DNA from: Notolepis coatsorum | Lineage: Eukaryota > Chordata > Actinopteri > Aulopiformes > Paralepididae | Direction of reading: 5' to 3' | NCBI GenBank assembly: GCA_963971535.1 | Contig: OZ020589.1 | Span: forward strand, 86,193,796 to 86,257,795 | Length of the DNA: 64,000 nt | Part shown: piece after piece, positions 1 to 11,279 of the stretch | Numbering within the stretch: position 1 is the stretch's first letter | How the letters are laid out: the number at the start of each line of letters is the position of its first letter | Position numbers and translations under genes: made by a program | Notes under the pieces: model-generated | Told to the model about the DNA's origin: nothing | Database searches by the model: none | Seen by the model: only the letters and a program-made list of their open reading frames with translations

Positions 1-245
1 GAAAGTGCTAGGGTTTCCATCACCCTCTGCAGTGCTTTCCGGTCCAAGGCAGAGAGGTTTCCGTACCAGAAAGTTAGTCAGTATGGTTTCTATGGTGCAT
101 CGGTAGAAATTCACCAGAATCTATGGAGACAGATGGGCTTTCCTCAGTCTCCTCATGAAAAAGAGACGCTGGTGAACTTCTTGACCAGTGTTGAGGGCCA
201 AGAGAGGCCCTTGGAGATGTGGACACCCAGGTATTTGAAGCTGAA
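1..245 (-). mobile_element. LINE fragment, C-terminal part of reverse transcriptase (Rex1/CR1-L2 group)
   Basis: Reading the minus strand gives the block FKYLGVHIS followed by degenerate sequence matching the post-RT part of the other LINE copies in this window (VKK, RRLRK, IETILT, WYGN, LQRV). Frameshifts and stops break it, so it is a decayed fragment that runs off the left edge of the window. The clade is inferred from similarity to the better copies at 2434-3887 and 5444-7075. Confidence 0.75.
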
Positions 246-277
246 GCCAAGCTCAAGCTCTGTCTTGTTAACACGGA

Positions 278-600
278 AGGTTAGGAAGTCTGTTGGTTAA
301 GAAGTCTATCGTTAGGAAGTCTGTCGGTTAGAAAGTCTGTTGGTTAGGAAGTCTGTTGGTTAGGAAGTATGTCGTTAGGAAGTCTGTTGGTTAGGAAGTC
401 TGTCGTTAGGAAGTCTGTCGTTAGGAAGTCTGTTGGTAAGGAAGTCTGTCGTTAGGAAGTCTGTTGGTTAGGAAGTCTGTCGTTAGGAAGTCTGTCGTTA
501 GGAAGTCTGTTGGTTAGGAAGTCTGTCGTTAGGAAGTCTGTTGGTTAGGAAGTCTGTCGTTAGGAAGTATGTTGGTTAGGAAGTCTGTTGTTAGGAAGTC
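278..600. repeat. Minisatellite, 16-20 bp unit
   Basis: About eighteen copies of a unit close to TTAGGAAGTCTGTCG, alternating with a longer form containing TTGGT. It starts at the end of the LINE fragment and ends in sequence with no recognisable feature. No coding sense is apparent. Confidence 0.9.
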
Positions 601-714
601 AAGTATCCAGTTGCAAATGGTTGATGTCAAGGTCCTTGGTTTCCACGAGGTCACCAAGAGCTGAGGACCGCATGAGAGACAGAACTCTCAGCCATCTCCA
701 TCAGATAGAAGAAC
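601..714. other. Unassigned spacer
   Basis: No gene or recognised repeat seen between the minisatellite and the SINE. Confidence 0.5.
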
Positions 715-920
715 CCGATGGTAAATGGACTGCATTTATATAACACTTTTATCCAAAGCACTTTACAACGTATGCCTCACATTCACACACAGACGGCTCA
801 TCAGGAGCAGTTAGGAGTGTCTTGCTCAAGGACACTTTGACATGTTGCCAGTAGGAGCCGGAATTGAACCAGGAACCTTCTGATTACCAGGCAGACAACT
901 GCTCTACCTCCTGATATAGC
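715..920 (-). mobile_element. tRNA-derived SINE, minus strand
   Basis: On the minus strand the head reads like a tRNA: GGTAGAGCAGTTGTCTG resembles box A and GGTTCAATTCC is a good RNA polymerase III box B. The other end carries the common fish SINE tail with GTAAAGTGCTTTGGATAAAA and TATATAAATGCAGTCCATTT. The family name is not assigned. A scrap of a similar tail lies near 41600-41640. Confidence 0.75.
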
Positions 921-1189
921 ATAGCTCCAGAGTGCTTTGGTTGCATTTTGCAAACTAAATCAGTCACAGCTTTTTTTTCACGCTGTTTCTATGTGCAGTG
1001 TAAATTCCAATGCTTCTAACAAGCTTGGCATCCTAGTCATTCATTTCCGTCGAGGGAAAATAACATTAGCCGCTAGCTAAGCTAAACTAGCCAATCCTGC
1101 TCAGTGCTCAGACAGAAAACAGCTGAGCCGAGGTTAGAAAGGGGGAGCGGGGCTCTCTCTCCATCCCTCTCTCTACTTGTTCAATTAAG
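921..1189. other. Unassigned spacer
   Basis: Contains GCTAGC-rich stretches of the kind common in teleost intergenic DNA. No gene or structured repeat was recognised. Confidence 0.5.
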
Positions 1190-1540
1190 TCAAGAGTTTT
1201 TTATTTGTCACGTCATACAAGTATACAATGAAATGCGGGTGGTCTTGCCCGCAACAATGTGCAATACAGTAGTACAACATATAATAGAATCCAGTCAAAT
1301 CCATTGTGCAATAGACAGGTAATATAGTGGGACATCTCGGTATCTGTACATAGTTATTTACAGAGCATGTAGGACATGTTAGGTCCTTTGGTAGTGCAAT
1401 ACACTGTTACTGTTGCTATACTATTTTTAAAGTGACCTTTCCTTTGTGGCCCTAAGTGTGGGCGTGTGCAGCATGAGTGTGTGCCTGCTCATGTTTAAAG
1501 TGGCTGCTAGTGTGCGAGCGTGCACAGCGTGTGTGTCGTG
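1190..1540 (-). mobile_element. 3' end (3' UTR) of a LINE split by a hAT insertion
   Basis: The minus strand ends in GTGACAAATAAAAAACTCTTG, the same terminus as the plus-strand LINE at 26180-27105 (TGACAAATAAAACTCTTG). It matches that copy's 3' UTR up to 1540. The matching sequence resumes at 5444 after the hAT element, so this piece and 5444-7075 were one LINE. Confidence 0.85.
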
Positions 1541-1873
1541 CAGTGGAGGCTGCTGACCAAATTTGTAGGTGAAGCACAAATTATTATATTATATTATATA
1601 TTAAATTATATTTTTTAAACATCCTCAACGCTGCAACACCCCCATTCCTCCCAGGTGTCAGGCTCCTCATTCGCTTCCATTCATTTTGGGGACCATGTTT
1701 AAATATCATACTTGTCATACTGAAGTATAAACAAACTATACTGCTGTGACGATTTCAATAACACAGACCATTCTGAGTCAATGGTCTGCAAAACTGTACA
1801 TTGGAATATCTAACATGTATTTACCACCTTCCTCTGCACAAGGCCACAGATGGGTTTTATGTAACACAAGGAC

Positions 1874-2215
1874 AATGAATGAATGAATGAATGAATGAAT
1901 GAATGAATGAATGAATGAATGAATGAATGAATGAATGAATGAATGAATGAATGAATGAATGAATGTATGAATGATGAATGAATGAATGATGAATGAATGA
2001 ATGAATGAATGAATGAATGAATGAATGAATGAATGAATGAATGAATGAATGAATGAATGAATGAATGAATGAATGAATGATGAATGAATGATGAATGAAT
2101 GAAAATTGTATTTAACAGATTGCAGAATGGGTACAATACAGTACGGCTCAATACACACAAATGTTAAGGGGATGCAGACCAGAGAAATACTTTCGTCTTG
2201 TTTACATCAATTCAG
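1874..2215 (-). mobile_element. (CATT)n-tailed short retroposon, minus strand
   Basis: A long (GAAT)n run (about 1874-2100) is followed by a body shared with copies at 3950-4095 (plus) and 36619-36770 (minus). On the retroposon's sense strand the body ends with an AATAAA-like stretch and then the (CATT)n tail. It resembles a LINE 3' end or SINE tail; the autonomous partner is unknown. Confidence 0.65.
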
Positions 2216-2433
2216 TGCCACATACACACAGTCCTCATATCCCTCCTAGTCCTAGTTACACACAGTCATCATTATCCCTCCCATACAATACGCACAACAC
2301 AACAGACTAACTCGTCTTGCTCAATACTTGTTTATGAGTTTTAAGAGACAGCACTGTAATCTCTCTCAACCAAAGCTCTACTAGTTAACAAAGATCTCCA
2401 CCTTGCTATCTGAAACACTGACACCATTATCAA

Positions 2434-3887
2434 CCTAATAATATCAACCTGATATTGTATTCATCGACTACAGCTCAGCATTCAATACCATAGTCCCCTC
2501 CAAACTCATAGCCAAGCTCAGGGACCTGGGCTTGAACTATGACCTCTGCCAGTGGGTCTTGGACTTCCTGACGGGCAGACCCCAGGTGGTAAGAGCAGGC
2601 AACTGCACCTCCTCATCCATCACGCTCAACATAGGGGCACCCCAGGGCTGTGTTCTGAGCCCCCTCCTCTACTCCCTGTACACACATGACTGCGTAGCAC
2701 AGCGGAACAACAACACAATCATCAAATTTGCTGATGACACAGTAGTGGTGGGCCTGATCTCTGCCAACGACGAGAGGGCCTACCTGGAAGAGGTAGAGAA
2801 TCTGTCACAGTGGTGTCAGGAGAACTGCCTCTCCCTGAACGTCAGCAAAACAAAAGAGATGATTGTGGACTTCAGGAGGTCGGGGGTCAAGGACTACAGC
2901 CCCCTCAGCATCGACGGGGCACCGGTTGAGAGAGTGAACAGTTTCAAGTACCTCGGAGCCCACATATCCGAGGATTTGACATGGACCACACACATTGACA
3001 GTGTTGTGAAGAAGGCACGACAACGCCTCTACTTCCTCAGGCGCCTAAGGAAGTTCCAAGTCAGTCAGAAGATCCTTAGGAACTTCTACTCATGTCAATA
3101 GAGAGCATCCTGACTGGCAACATCACCTCCTGGTTTGGGAATAGCACTGCACAAGACCGTAGCAGACTACAAAGAGTGACACGTTCAGCCGAACGCACAA
3201 TTGGAGGGGGGCTTCCCACCCTCCAGAACATTTACAACAAGCGGTGCAGGGGGAAGGCTAAGAGAATAATTAAGGACTCGAGCCACCCGAACAACTGCCT
3301 CTTTGAACTGCTGCGGTCAGGCAAGCGATACCCGAGTCTTAAGGCGAGCACAGAAAGACTCAGAAGTAGCTTCTATCCCCAGGCCATCAGGCTGCTAAAC
3401 GAACAATAAACACTATGCAACAACCATCAAATGCACACAGCACACACACCCACACGCACACACTCACTTAAACAAACAACACACTGCAGCACCCACTCTC
3501 CACACTTTAGATCACACAAACACACTTTATATTTATTGATAAAGGATTTGCACTACAACTCGTACACCTACTGTAAATTGTACCTAAATTGCACCTCATC
3601 CCATTTCTGCCTTGCACTATATAGTATTGTATATTAGTACACTGCATAGTATTGTATATTATATGGTAACTCAGTTACGTCTATTCTGCATCGAACATTG
3701 TACATATGTCTATACTGAACACTGTGACCTAATTTTTTTACTTCTAATTTACATGCTATACTATGTTATTTTATTTCATACTTATCTTGTCTTGCACAGT
3801 CTCTGGAGCGTAACAGTAAGAAGCATTTTGTATAAAAGTATTCTGTACTTCTGTATGACAACTATTAAAGAAACTTGAAACTTGAAA
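2434..3887 (+). mobile_element. 5'-truncated LINE with reverse transcriptase (Rex1/CR1-L2 group)
   Basis: Translation from about 2444 gives a truncated [12 protein letters not shown] (motif with the first catalytic Asp), [31 protein letters not shown] with the catalytic FADD box, then FKYLGAHIS and the LRRLRKF block. One frameshift near 3090 separates the RT (2532-3101) from the C-terminal part (to 3409). The 3' UTR ends with a duplicated TTGAAAC. The direct repeat CATTATCAA at 2425-2433 and 3888-3896 is a likely target duplication. The endonuclease domain is missing, so this copy is dead. Confidence 0.88.
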
Positions 3888-3949
3888 CATTATCAATATA
3901 ACGTTAGCTACCAACTTTAGCAGGGCTCCTAATAACACAAGATACATTT

Positions 3950-4095
3950 CACTATGAATTGAAAATGGGGGACCCTGATGTAAACAAGACGAAAGTCTTT
4001 ATCTGGTCTGCATCTCCTTAATAATTATGTGTATTGAGCCGTACTGTATATTGTACCCATTCTGCAATCTGTTAAATAAAGTTTTCATTAATTCA
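3950..4095 (+). mobile_element. (CATT)n-tailed short retroposon, plus strand
   Basis: Inverted partner of the copy at 1874-2215, sharing the block with GTAAACAAGACGAAAG and TACCCATTCTGCAATCTGTT, then AATAAAGTTTTCATT. A further tail, AATAAAGTTTTCATTCATTC, is present at about 4621-4648. Confidence 0.65.
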
Positions 4096-5440
4096 TGCCT
4101 TTTGAAAAGTGACATGGTCGATGTAGGAGTTATGATGCGGTTTCAATTCGGTTACAGTAACGTTACACAAACTGACATTCTAAAGCCAAGAAGACACTTA
4201 CCTATAAAGACGGTATCTCGATCGATCTCATCTATCGTTGAATAGTGCAGCTTCTCCATGTGACGAGTCCGACTCGAGCCGCGTGCATTAATCCCATGGG
4301 AAATGTAAACAATAGTGTATCGCGAGCCAGCTTGTTGCATCAAATTGATGTTTGGCTTTTGTCTCCCGAGTGAAGTTAAACTACTACACTTCGGCTGGTC
4401 CAGGCTAAGCACTGCAGGCTTTCGTTTTACAACAACTGAGATAAAAAAAAAAATATATATATATATCATCAAACAGCAGTCTTTTGTGATCTAATCGATC
4501 CTTCATTTGAGTGAGGATGCTGTCGAAATCCACTATTCTGTTGATGCGTGACACGTTCCATTTTTGGGATTCTGACTCCCGACAGGTGGTCAATCAGACA
4601 GTCACCCAAGCGATTCACCCAAATAAAGTTTTCATTCATTCATTCATTTGCTGTCTCGTTATAACACAAACAGCTCACCATGAACCATGACAAGCTTAAT
4701 TACGTTAGTTAGCATCCAAGCTAGCGTGATAACATTAGTAGTTATTATCATCCCAGCTAGAAACTGCTACAGTAGGCTGCCTGGTTATACCTGCAATAAT
4801 GTTGTCATCCTCCTGGACAGATAGACTTGTTAAATCATAATATCCACAGGTGTGTTGTGCTGGTCCTCAGTAAATGTCTCGCCGCGAAAAATAAGTTGCT
4901 ATTAAGTGCTAAATGTTAGATACGAACGTGGCTGCTCTCAGTGCTCTGTTAATACAATTTTCAATCAATCAATCCTGCGAGGGGAGAAACAGCTGTGTAG
5001 CTACAGAGCTGCAGACATAGGAGCCATACTCAAATTGGATTTTGAAGGTTGTCAATCATTCAACCTCCGTGTATTGGATGTCAAGGGCTGTCAATCAATC
5101 AATCCTCCATTCAATGGCAAGAGTTAAACTGCACAGACCGTGCTTAGATGACATTAATAGCCTATTTTGATTGGCTGTTATTTATTATTTATTTAACCCT
5201 GGTCAACCTGTGCAGAAATTCTGCTTGAATAATTACTGCAGTGCAGGCCTGCTCAGAGCGGTCAATTTTGGCAATTTTTGAAGAAAAGAAAATTCACTGG
5301 ATTTTTTTTTACAGAGGAAAACATTTATAATAAAAAAATTATAATAATTAAAAAAAATATATATAGGTATATGTAAATTAATAATAATTATGAATTATGA
5401 GTGAATTTGTGTTTCACGTGTTGTCATAGAGAAACCTCCA
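4096..5440. other. Right part of the hAT element, non-coding
   Basis: Contains a short (CATT)n tail near 4621-4648 and otherwise AT-rich sequence ending in the right inverted terminus. No ORF resembles a transposase. Confidence 0.5.
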
Positions 5441-5443
5441 CTG

Positions 5444-7075
5444 GTGTCGTGTGTGTGCTCATGTGTGCTTGTGTGTGGAGAGTTCAGTGTTCTGTGGCAC
5501 TCAGTGTTCATTGTTCAAGGCTCTGATGGCCTGGGGGAAGAAGCTGAGCCGAAGCATCTCTGTCCTAGTATCTGGGGTTCGCAGGCGTCTGCCTGATCTC
5601 AGCAGCTGGAACAGGCTGTTATTGGGGTGGTGAGGGTCTTTCATTATTCTGCAGGCTCTGGATTTGCACCTCTTGTTGTATAGAACCTCGGCTGAGCGCA
5701 CCACTCTCTGTAGGGCCTTCTTGTCCTGTGCCGTGCTGTTTCCATACCAGGCAGTGATGTTTCCAGTCAAGATGCTCTCTACAGCTCCGGAGTAGAAGGA
5801 CTGGAGTATCTTCCCCGATACACTGAACTTCCTTAACTGTCTCAGGTGGTAGAGGCGCTGCTTCGCCTTTTTTTACGACTGTGTCTATGTGTGTTGACCA
5901 TGTCAGATCCTCTGAGATGTGGACCCCCAGTTACTTAAAGCTGCTCACCCTGTCCACGGTAGCCCCGTTTATCATCAGTGGTGTGTGTCTCTCCTATAAT
6001 CCACAACCAGCTCCTTGGTTTTACCAATGTTCAGGAGCAGGCTGTTGTCCTGGCACCAGCGTTCCAGTACCTCAACCTCCTCCCGGTAGGCCTTCTCGTC
6101 GTTGTCCGAGATCAGCCCCACCACCACCGTGTCGTCTGCAAACTTCACTATGGAGTTGGAGCTGAACTTGGCCACACAATCGTGTGTGTAGAGTGAGTAC
6201 AGCAGGGGGCTCAGAACACAGCCCTGGGGGGACCCGATGCTCAGGGTGATGGTGTTGGAGGTCTGACCCCCCACCCTGACCGCCTGTGGTCTTGCACTCA
6301 GAAAGTCCAGTACCCAGGCGCTCAGGGCGGAGCTCAGACCCAGCTCGATCAGCTTGTCCACCAGTCTGGTGGGGACTATGGTGTTGAACGCTGAGCTGTA
6401 GTCAATGATCAACAGTCTCACATAGCCCCCCTTCTGACGGTCAAGGTGAGAGAGGGTGCTGTGCAGTACCTGGGAGACCGCGTCGTCAGTGGACCTGTTT
6501 GTCCTGTATGCAAACTGCATAGGGTCCATATCACTGGGGAGGGAGGCACAAATGTGATCCTTGACCAGCCTCTCGAAACATTTCATGACCACAGAGGTGA
6601 GTGCCTCCGGTCTGTAGTCATTGAGACATGTTGGGGAGGGTTTCTTCGGTACATGGATGATGGTAGACATCTTGAAGCAGGCAGGGACCACTGACTTCGC
6701 CAGGGATTGATTAAATATGGCGGTGAACACAGGGGCTAGCTGGTTGGCACAGGACTTAAGTATGCGTCCTGTTATACCATCTGGGCCAGCCGCTTTCCTG
6801 GTGTTCACCTGCATAAATGCTCTTCTCACACTGTGTTCCGACAACGAGAGAGCGTCCCCGCCCCCCCCGCGGTTGCCCCCCGCGGTTGCCCCCCCCCCCC
6901 CCTCCACAACAGCCGGCGCGACAGTGACGTCGCTAGCCGTTGAGCCAGCGGCGCCACCGTCTACACCAAACCGAGCGTAGAAAGAGTTGAGTTTGTCCGC
7001 GAGATAGGCATCGTCGCTCCCCATTGAGGGGCCGCTGACTTTGTAGTCAGTTATTGTCCTCAGTCCCCACCATAA
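5444..7075 (-). mobile_element. LINE body (continuation of 1190-1540), reverse transcriptase
   Basis: Minus-strand LINE truncated at its 5' end by the (TG)n tract at 7090. It carries most of an RT ORF and 3' sequence that joins the 3' UTR piece at 1190-1540 once the hAT is removed. After the RT ORF there is a TAA in place of the Tyr codon of the FKYLG motif (about 5930) and a frameshift in a poly-T/A run near 5870, so the element is inactive. Confidence 0.88.
5975..7024 (-). pseudogene. LINE reverse transcriptase ORF (349 codons, partial)
   Basis: RNA-directed DNA polymerase of the LINE at 5444-7075, which would copy element RNA into DNA at a nicked target. Visible RT blocks in order: KAAGPDGITGRIL near residue 95, [38 protein letters not shown] with the first catalytic Asp, [20 protein letters not shown], and [11 protein letters not shown] with the two catalytic Asp residues. 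The reading frame is open over all these motifs but lacks the endonuclease at its N-terminus and is frameshifted at its C-terminus (DYRRDTHH then stop). It is a decayed mobile-element gene, not a host gene. The clade assignment (Rex1/CR1-L2) is from motif style. Confidence 0.88.
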
Positions 7076-7085
7076 TTAAGGAGCC

Positions 7086-7496
<411 letters not shown>

Positions 7497-7785
7497 CCTG
7501 GAAATAACGTTAACCTGGTCCAACTCCCAACTATTTAGCTGTTTGAAATGACAGCAGCCAGCTAGCTCGCTTGTTTGATTATCTCACATTTGCTATTAAG
7601 TAAAAACAAAACCATACGTTAACGTGGAAGCTCAGACATTTCAAGCATCAATGATGTAACTTTCGGAATTAATGCATTTGTTCCTGGAAATAACGTTAGC
7701 CTGGTCTAACTTCCAAATATTTCGCCGTTTGAAATTACAGCAGCCAGCTAGCTCACTTGTTTGATTATATCATGTTCGCTATTAA
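7497..7785. repeat. Direct duplication of ~110 bp
   Basis: Two diverged direct copies starting CTGGAAATAACGTTA (7498 and 7684) and sharing CAGCAGCCAGCTAGCTC. The first copy runs straight on from GCTATTAA to GTAAAAAC. The second is interrupted at that TTAA by the piggyBac-type element, so the first copy serves as an empty site. Confidence 0.8.
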
Positions 7786-8914
7786 CCTGTTAAGCCCTAG
7801 CCCTATTTTCTGAAAATCCGCCTAAAAATACATACCTAAGTAAATGGAAGATTGCTCCACATCTACAAGGCCATTTGCATGTTCTTGGTATCTAGGGACA
7901 TCTATGGATCTCAGGGAATGTATTACCAGTGTCAGAAATATTGTGTCTGTTATTGAGTAAATTGTGAGGAAACAAAGGAGAATATCAATTATGATTTTTC
8001 TTTGCATCTGTGACAGTGAATAACACCATGCTAAAAATTACCAGACATAAAAAGCACCTTCTTGAGATCATGTGTACAATAAATCTAAGGAAATGAATAA
8101 AGGGAAGATGATTAAACAAAAGGTTTTGAAGATACAGTACTGAATTCTGCCATCCGGACAAAATATTATTATATATAATATCAGGCCTATAAATTACCTT
8201 ATTATAGCCAACTTGTACATCTATGGATCGGACCAAATCTACTCTTTCCAATGCCAGAGTTCAATTTGGATTTAGTATCGCCAGGTGTGCAGGAAGAACC
8301 GAGAATGAAATCTACTGTATGTACAGTTCCATTCTTATAATGGATATGGCTCCGCCATTTTGGATCGGATTGCAACAGGGATTGTTGCTAAATGTTCACA
8401 GAAGGTAGACACACTAACTGTGCTCCAATCTATGCCAATAACATTCAGTTTTGTGGTAGATAATCCCGAGAAATAAGAGAAATTAAATATTATAATCAGG
8501 AAGTAATTTGCTTGCAGGAAGCTGGAATCGGCTGGGAAAGGTAGGTAGAAAGTCGAAATTTCAACACTCATTGAGAGCTCTGGATGCTCTCTACTCATAT
8601 GACTACAAAACCTTTAGCGACGCTAATTCAAAATGGCAAAGTTATGAAGACATTCCATAAACTAAAATCTAACTAAATAACAGAAAAACTAAAACTAAAA
8701 TCTATCTAATAACACTTTAACCTATTGGTAAACAAATGTATTGCTGAAAATATACACTATGACTGCTGTTGTGACATGGTTAGGGTCTTTACTCTTGGAT
8801 ACATTTGGAAAAAAGCAACATTATGTCATACAGTCTAGAGAGATTGATTTATGACATGATTGATTTATGACGTGATTGATTTATGACACCGGCAGACCAC
8901 ACGGGCTAAAGAGG
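7786..8914. mobile_element. piggyBac-type non-autonomous transposon
   Basis: Flanked by TTAA at 7782-7785 and 8915-8918. Termini are CCTGTTAAGCCC and the inverse of CCTCTTTAGCCC. The neighbouring duplicated segment shows the uninterrupted target with a single TTAA, which fits the TTAA target duplication and precise junctions of piggyBac elements. No transposase is readable in 1129 bp. Related copies are at 14215-15321 and 15322-17700. Confidence 0.82.
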
Positions 8915-9057
8915 TTAAGTAAAAACAAAATCATATGTTATGTGTAGTTCCAGTGATCGAATAGCAATTCTGTGAATTCTGCCCATCCATAGTGGATGTA
9001 CTTTTTCTTAATTTTTCTCAGCACTCTAACGGTGACAAATGTGCCTATTATAGTATA

Positions 9058-9425
9058 TAGGCAGCACGGTGGTGTAGTGTTGCCTCACAGCTAGAAGGTC
9101 CTGGGTTCGATTCCGCTTGGGGACCAGGTTGCCGTGTTGACAGGTACCTGTGTGGAGTTTGCATGTTCTCCCCGTGCTCGCAAGGGTTTCCCCTCCCAAT
9201 AAGATAAACCCAATGGAAAAACATGTAGAACAGATTGCTAAGGATGTCACATCCCTGACGAAGACGGACAGGAGCACTTGGTGTCTGCCCTTGGGGGGAA
9301 GGAAGACGGGATGGGAAAAGTGCAGAGACATTTCATCGGCAACTCAGTGCATGTGTGTGTGTGTGTTCCTGTGGGTCACCCATCTCGCATGTGTGTGTTA
9401 ATCTGCATGACAATTAAATACTACT
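9058..9425 (+). mobile_element. tRNA-derived SINE (DANA/mermaid-like)
   Basis: The head reads GGCAGCACGGTGGTGTAG, then TGCCTCACAGC, then GGTTCGATTCC (box B), GTGTGGAGTTTGCATGTTC and TCCCCGTGCTCG, the layout known from DANA/mermaid-type fish SINEs. The 3' part (GTGCAGAGACATTTCATCGG to GCATGACAATTAAATAC) recurs at 41812-41925, so it is a shared SINE tail. Confidence 0.75.
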
Positions 9426-9589
9426 TCTTCTTCCATATTTTAGCATTTTTTTTTATTTTTTTTTTGTTATTATTTGGTTGCAGTGCAGTGTTTGGTCACT
9501 AAGTGGTGCTTCATGTTTGTACTTGATGTAGCAACAGGTTTAATTTGATTTAACTTGAGCCAGTTACTCACTTGACTTCCTATCTACCT

Positions 9590-9810
9590 GCCGAATGGAA
9601 GCAGACAGTGACAGGTAGCCTAGGCATTGTCCAACTAACAGCTCTCCCGAAGGCTACCCGTCACTGTCTGCTTCCATTCATTGTGCTAAGCTAGGCTAAC
9701 ATGCAGGCAGATAGCTTTATACTAAACGCACAGAGAGGAAACTGGTATCTATCTTCTTTTCCAATTTCCCAAAATGAATCAGTCTCTCTCTCTGTTGGCG
9801 TGTTCCTTTA
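9590..9810. mobile_element. Partial copy of palindromic TA-flanked MITE
   Basis: Shares GCTTCCATTCATTGTGCTA, GAAACTGGTATCTATCTTC and the end GTGTTCCTTTA with the complete copy at 20777-21113. The central palindrome (GGAAGCAGACAGTGAC and its inverse) is intact and the left terminus is missing. A (TC)n tract follows. Confidence 0.7.
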
Positions 9811-9844
9811 ACATCAGTATCTCTCTCGCTGTCTGTCTCTCTCG

Positions 9845-9854
<10 letters not shown>

Positions 9855-9934
<80 letters not shown>
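9855..9934. repeat. (TC)n microsatellite
   Basis: About 80 bp of TC dinucleotides in a pyrimidine-rich region. Confidence 0.95.
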
Positions 9935-9940
<6 letters not shown>

Positions 9941-10157
9941 ATCTTTTTACCTCGTCATTTTACAACCTAACCTTTCTTCCTTCATTCCTCCCTCCACCCT
10001 TCCATCATTTCTTGCATTCATTTTTCTTTCTTTGAACACCAACTTGCCCTGGCCCCTCCATATATCTATTTTTCATCACAATCCTTTATGAAATGTTACC
10101 TTTTCTAACCAATCACCCTCTTTCCACCTCTCTTCCCTTCCTTCATTCTGTCCGCAG

Positions 10158-10364
10158 ATCTTCCTGGACTCCAACACCATCCGTCTTGGCGGCATCCCCC
10201 ACGGCAGCGCCGTAGATCCCCTGGAGGGGGCTCCGGCGGGCACCACTTACACCAAACAGACAGTGTACGAACTGTGTGCCTGCGCCAACGGCAAGCTCTA
10301 CCTATCTCCCGCGGATAAGGGCTCCACCTGCCAGACCACCAGCAACTTCTGTCTGTGGAGCTGA
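10158..10364 (+). CDS. 3'-terminal coding exon of an unidentified host gene
   Basis: A strong acceptor (polypyrimidine tract then TCTGTCCGCAG) is followed by 68 codons ending in TGA at 10362-10364. Codon third positions are GC-rich, unlike the surrounding AT-rich repeats, which suggests real coding sequence. The peptide begins IFLDSNTIRLGG and ends TCQTTSNFCLWS, with four cysteines at exon positions 40, 42, 58 and 65, so a small disulfide-containing secreted or extracellular C-terminus is plausible. The reading phase is assumed from the open frame. I do not recognise the protein. Upstream exons are not found in the window and may lie beyond the left edge. Confidence 0.6.
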   Translation: MFLDSNTIRLGGIPHGSAVDPLEGAPAGTTYTKQTVYELCACANGKLYLSPADKGSTCQTTSNFCLWS

Positions 10365-11279
10365 GACCGAGTGGGGAGGGGCTGCCGACAGAATACAAAG
10401 GACTATCATCGCAGCTGGGCGGAGAGATAATGCTAGCTAAACGGACGAATCAAAGTGGATTACAGCTTGGCTAGGAAGCTAACTCGCTAGCTAGCAAACA
10501 AACCGGATCTAAATGAATAGACTGGTAGATTAGCCTGGCGTGATGCTATAAGGCTAGCTAGCAGCCACGGAGGGAAGGACATGGAAAGTGGACCGGCTCG
10601 GCATAACGCTGAAGCTATCTCCATGCCATAGCACACCGATGTCATGCCGCGGGACTCCGTGTTGTTGTTGTTGTCCACCGTGGAGTCGCCGCCGCCACCG
10701 TCCCCAAAAGTTGGAGAGTCGCCTGGATTATATTTGGGGTTCACCTGAAGAACGGATGTTACTGTTTTGATTTGAAATGCGACAGAAAGTTGGCGGGAAA
10801 TTACATTCTGTGTGCTTTTTAGCTCAAAGGACACGAACCACGGACTATGAGCTAGCCTAGTGGGAAGCTACGGCTAACTAACGGACCGATCTATACCAGA
10901 AAGGCCTTCCCCCCCCCTTCCCCTCTAACTTCCCTCTAACCCCCCCCCCATTCACACCCAAACCTGACTCTGGTTTCCTACACTGCAAAAAAATCTCTAA
11001 AAGCGGTTACATTTTGTATTCAGTCTTAACGTCTTATTTTTCAGATCACTTGCTTCCACGCAACTTTCTTAAAACGAGTGACAACATCTTGAAATGAGGG
11101 GTAGATCAGACCCTCCTTTTCACACATATTCCAAATTTTCAAGATGTCTCTCATTTGAGTTTGAAAAGATTAATTTAAAGACTCAATACAAGATTACGTT
11201 TATCATGTTTTGCAGTGCAGCAATGCATTTCCTTACCAACACAAACTACTCTCTACAAACTATGCTTGCTTTAGCTTGT
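10365..11279 (+). other. Probable 3' UTR / downstream sequence
   Basis: Follows the stop codon of the exon at 10158. It holds many GCTAGC-type motifs and C-rich tracts near 10910-10950. No further ORF with gene-like features. The end of the transcript is not certain; AATAAA occurs near 11520 and 12885. Confidence 0.35.

Larger units (their letters stand above)
1541..5443. mobile_element. hAT-type DNA transposon, non-autonomous, 3.9 kb
   Basis: The ends are inverted: CAGTGGAGG at 1541 and CCTCCACTG ending at 5443, with weaker inverted similarity over ~40 bp. The exact 8-bp direct repeat GTGTCGTG lies at 1533-1540 and 5444-5451, the target duplication expected for hAT. The flanks are two halves of one LINE 3' UTR, confirming insertion. 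No transposase is readable inside. The interior holds a (GAAT)n-tailed retroposon, a LINE (2434-3887) and a second (CATT)n-tailed retroposon. Confidence 0.85.

Noticed and set aside
1778-2160. FIHSFIHS repeat protein on the minus strand
   Set aside because: Translation of (GAAT)n, a retroposon tail.
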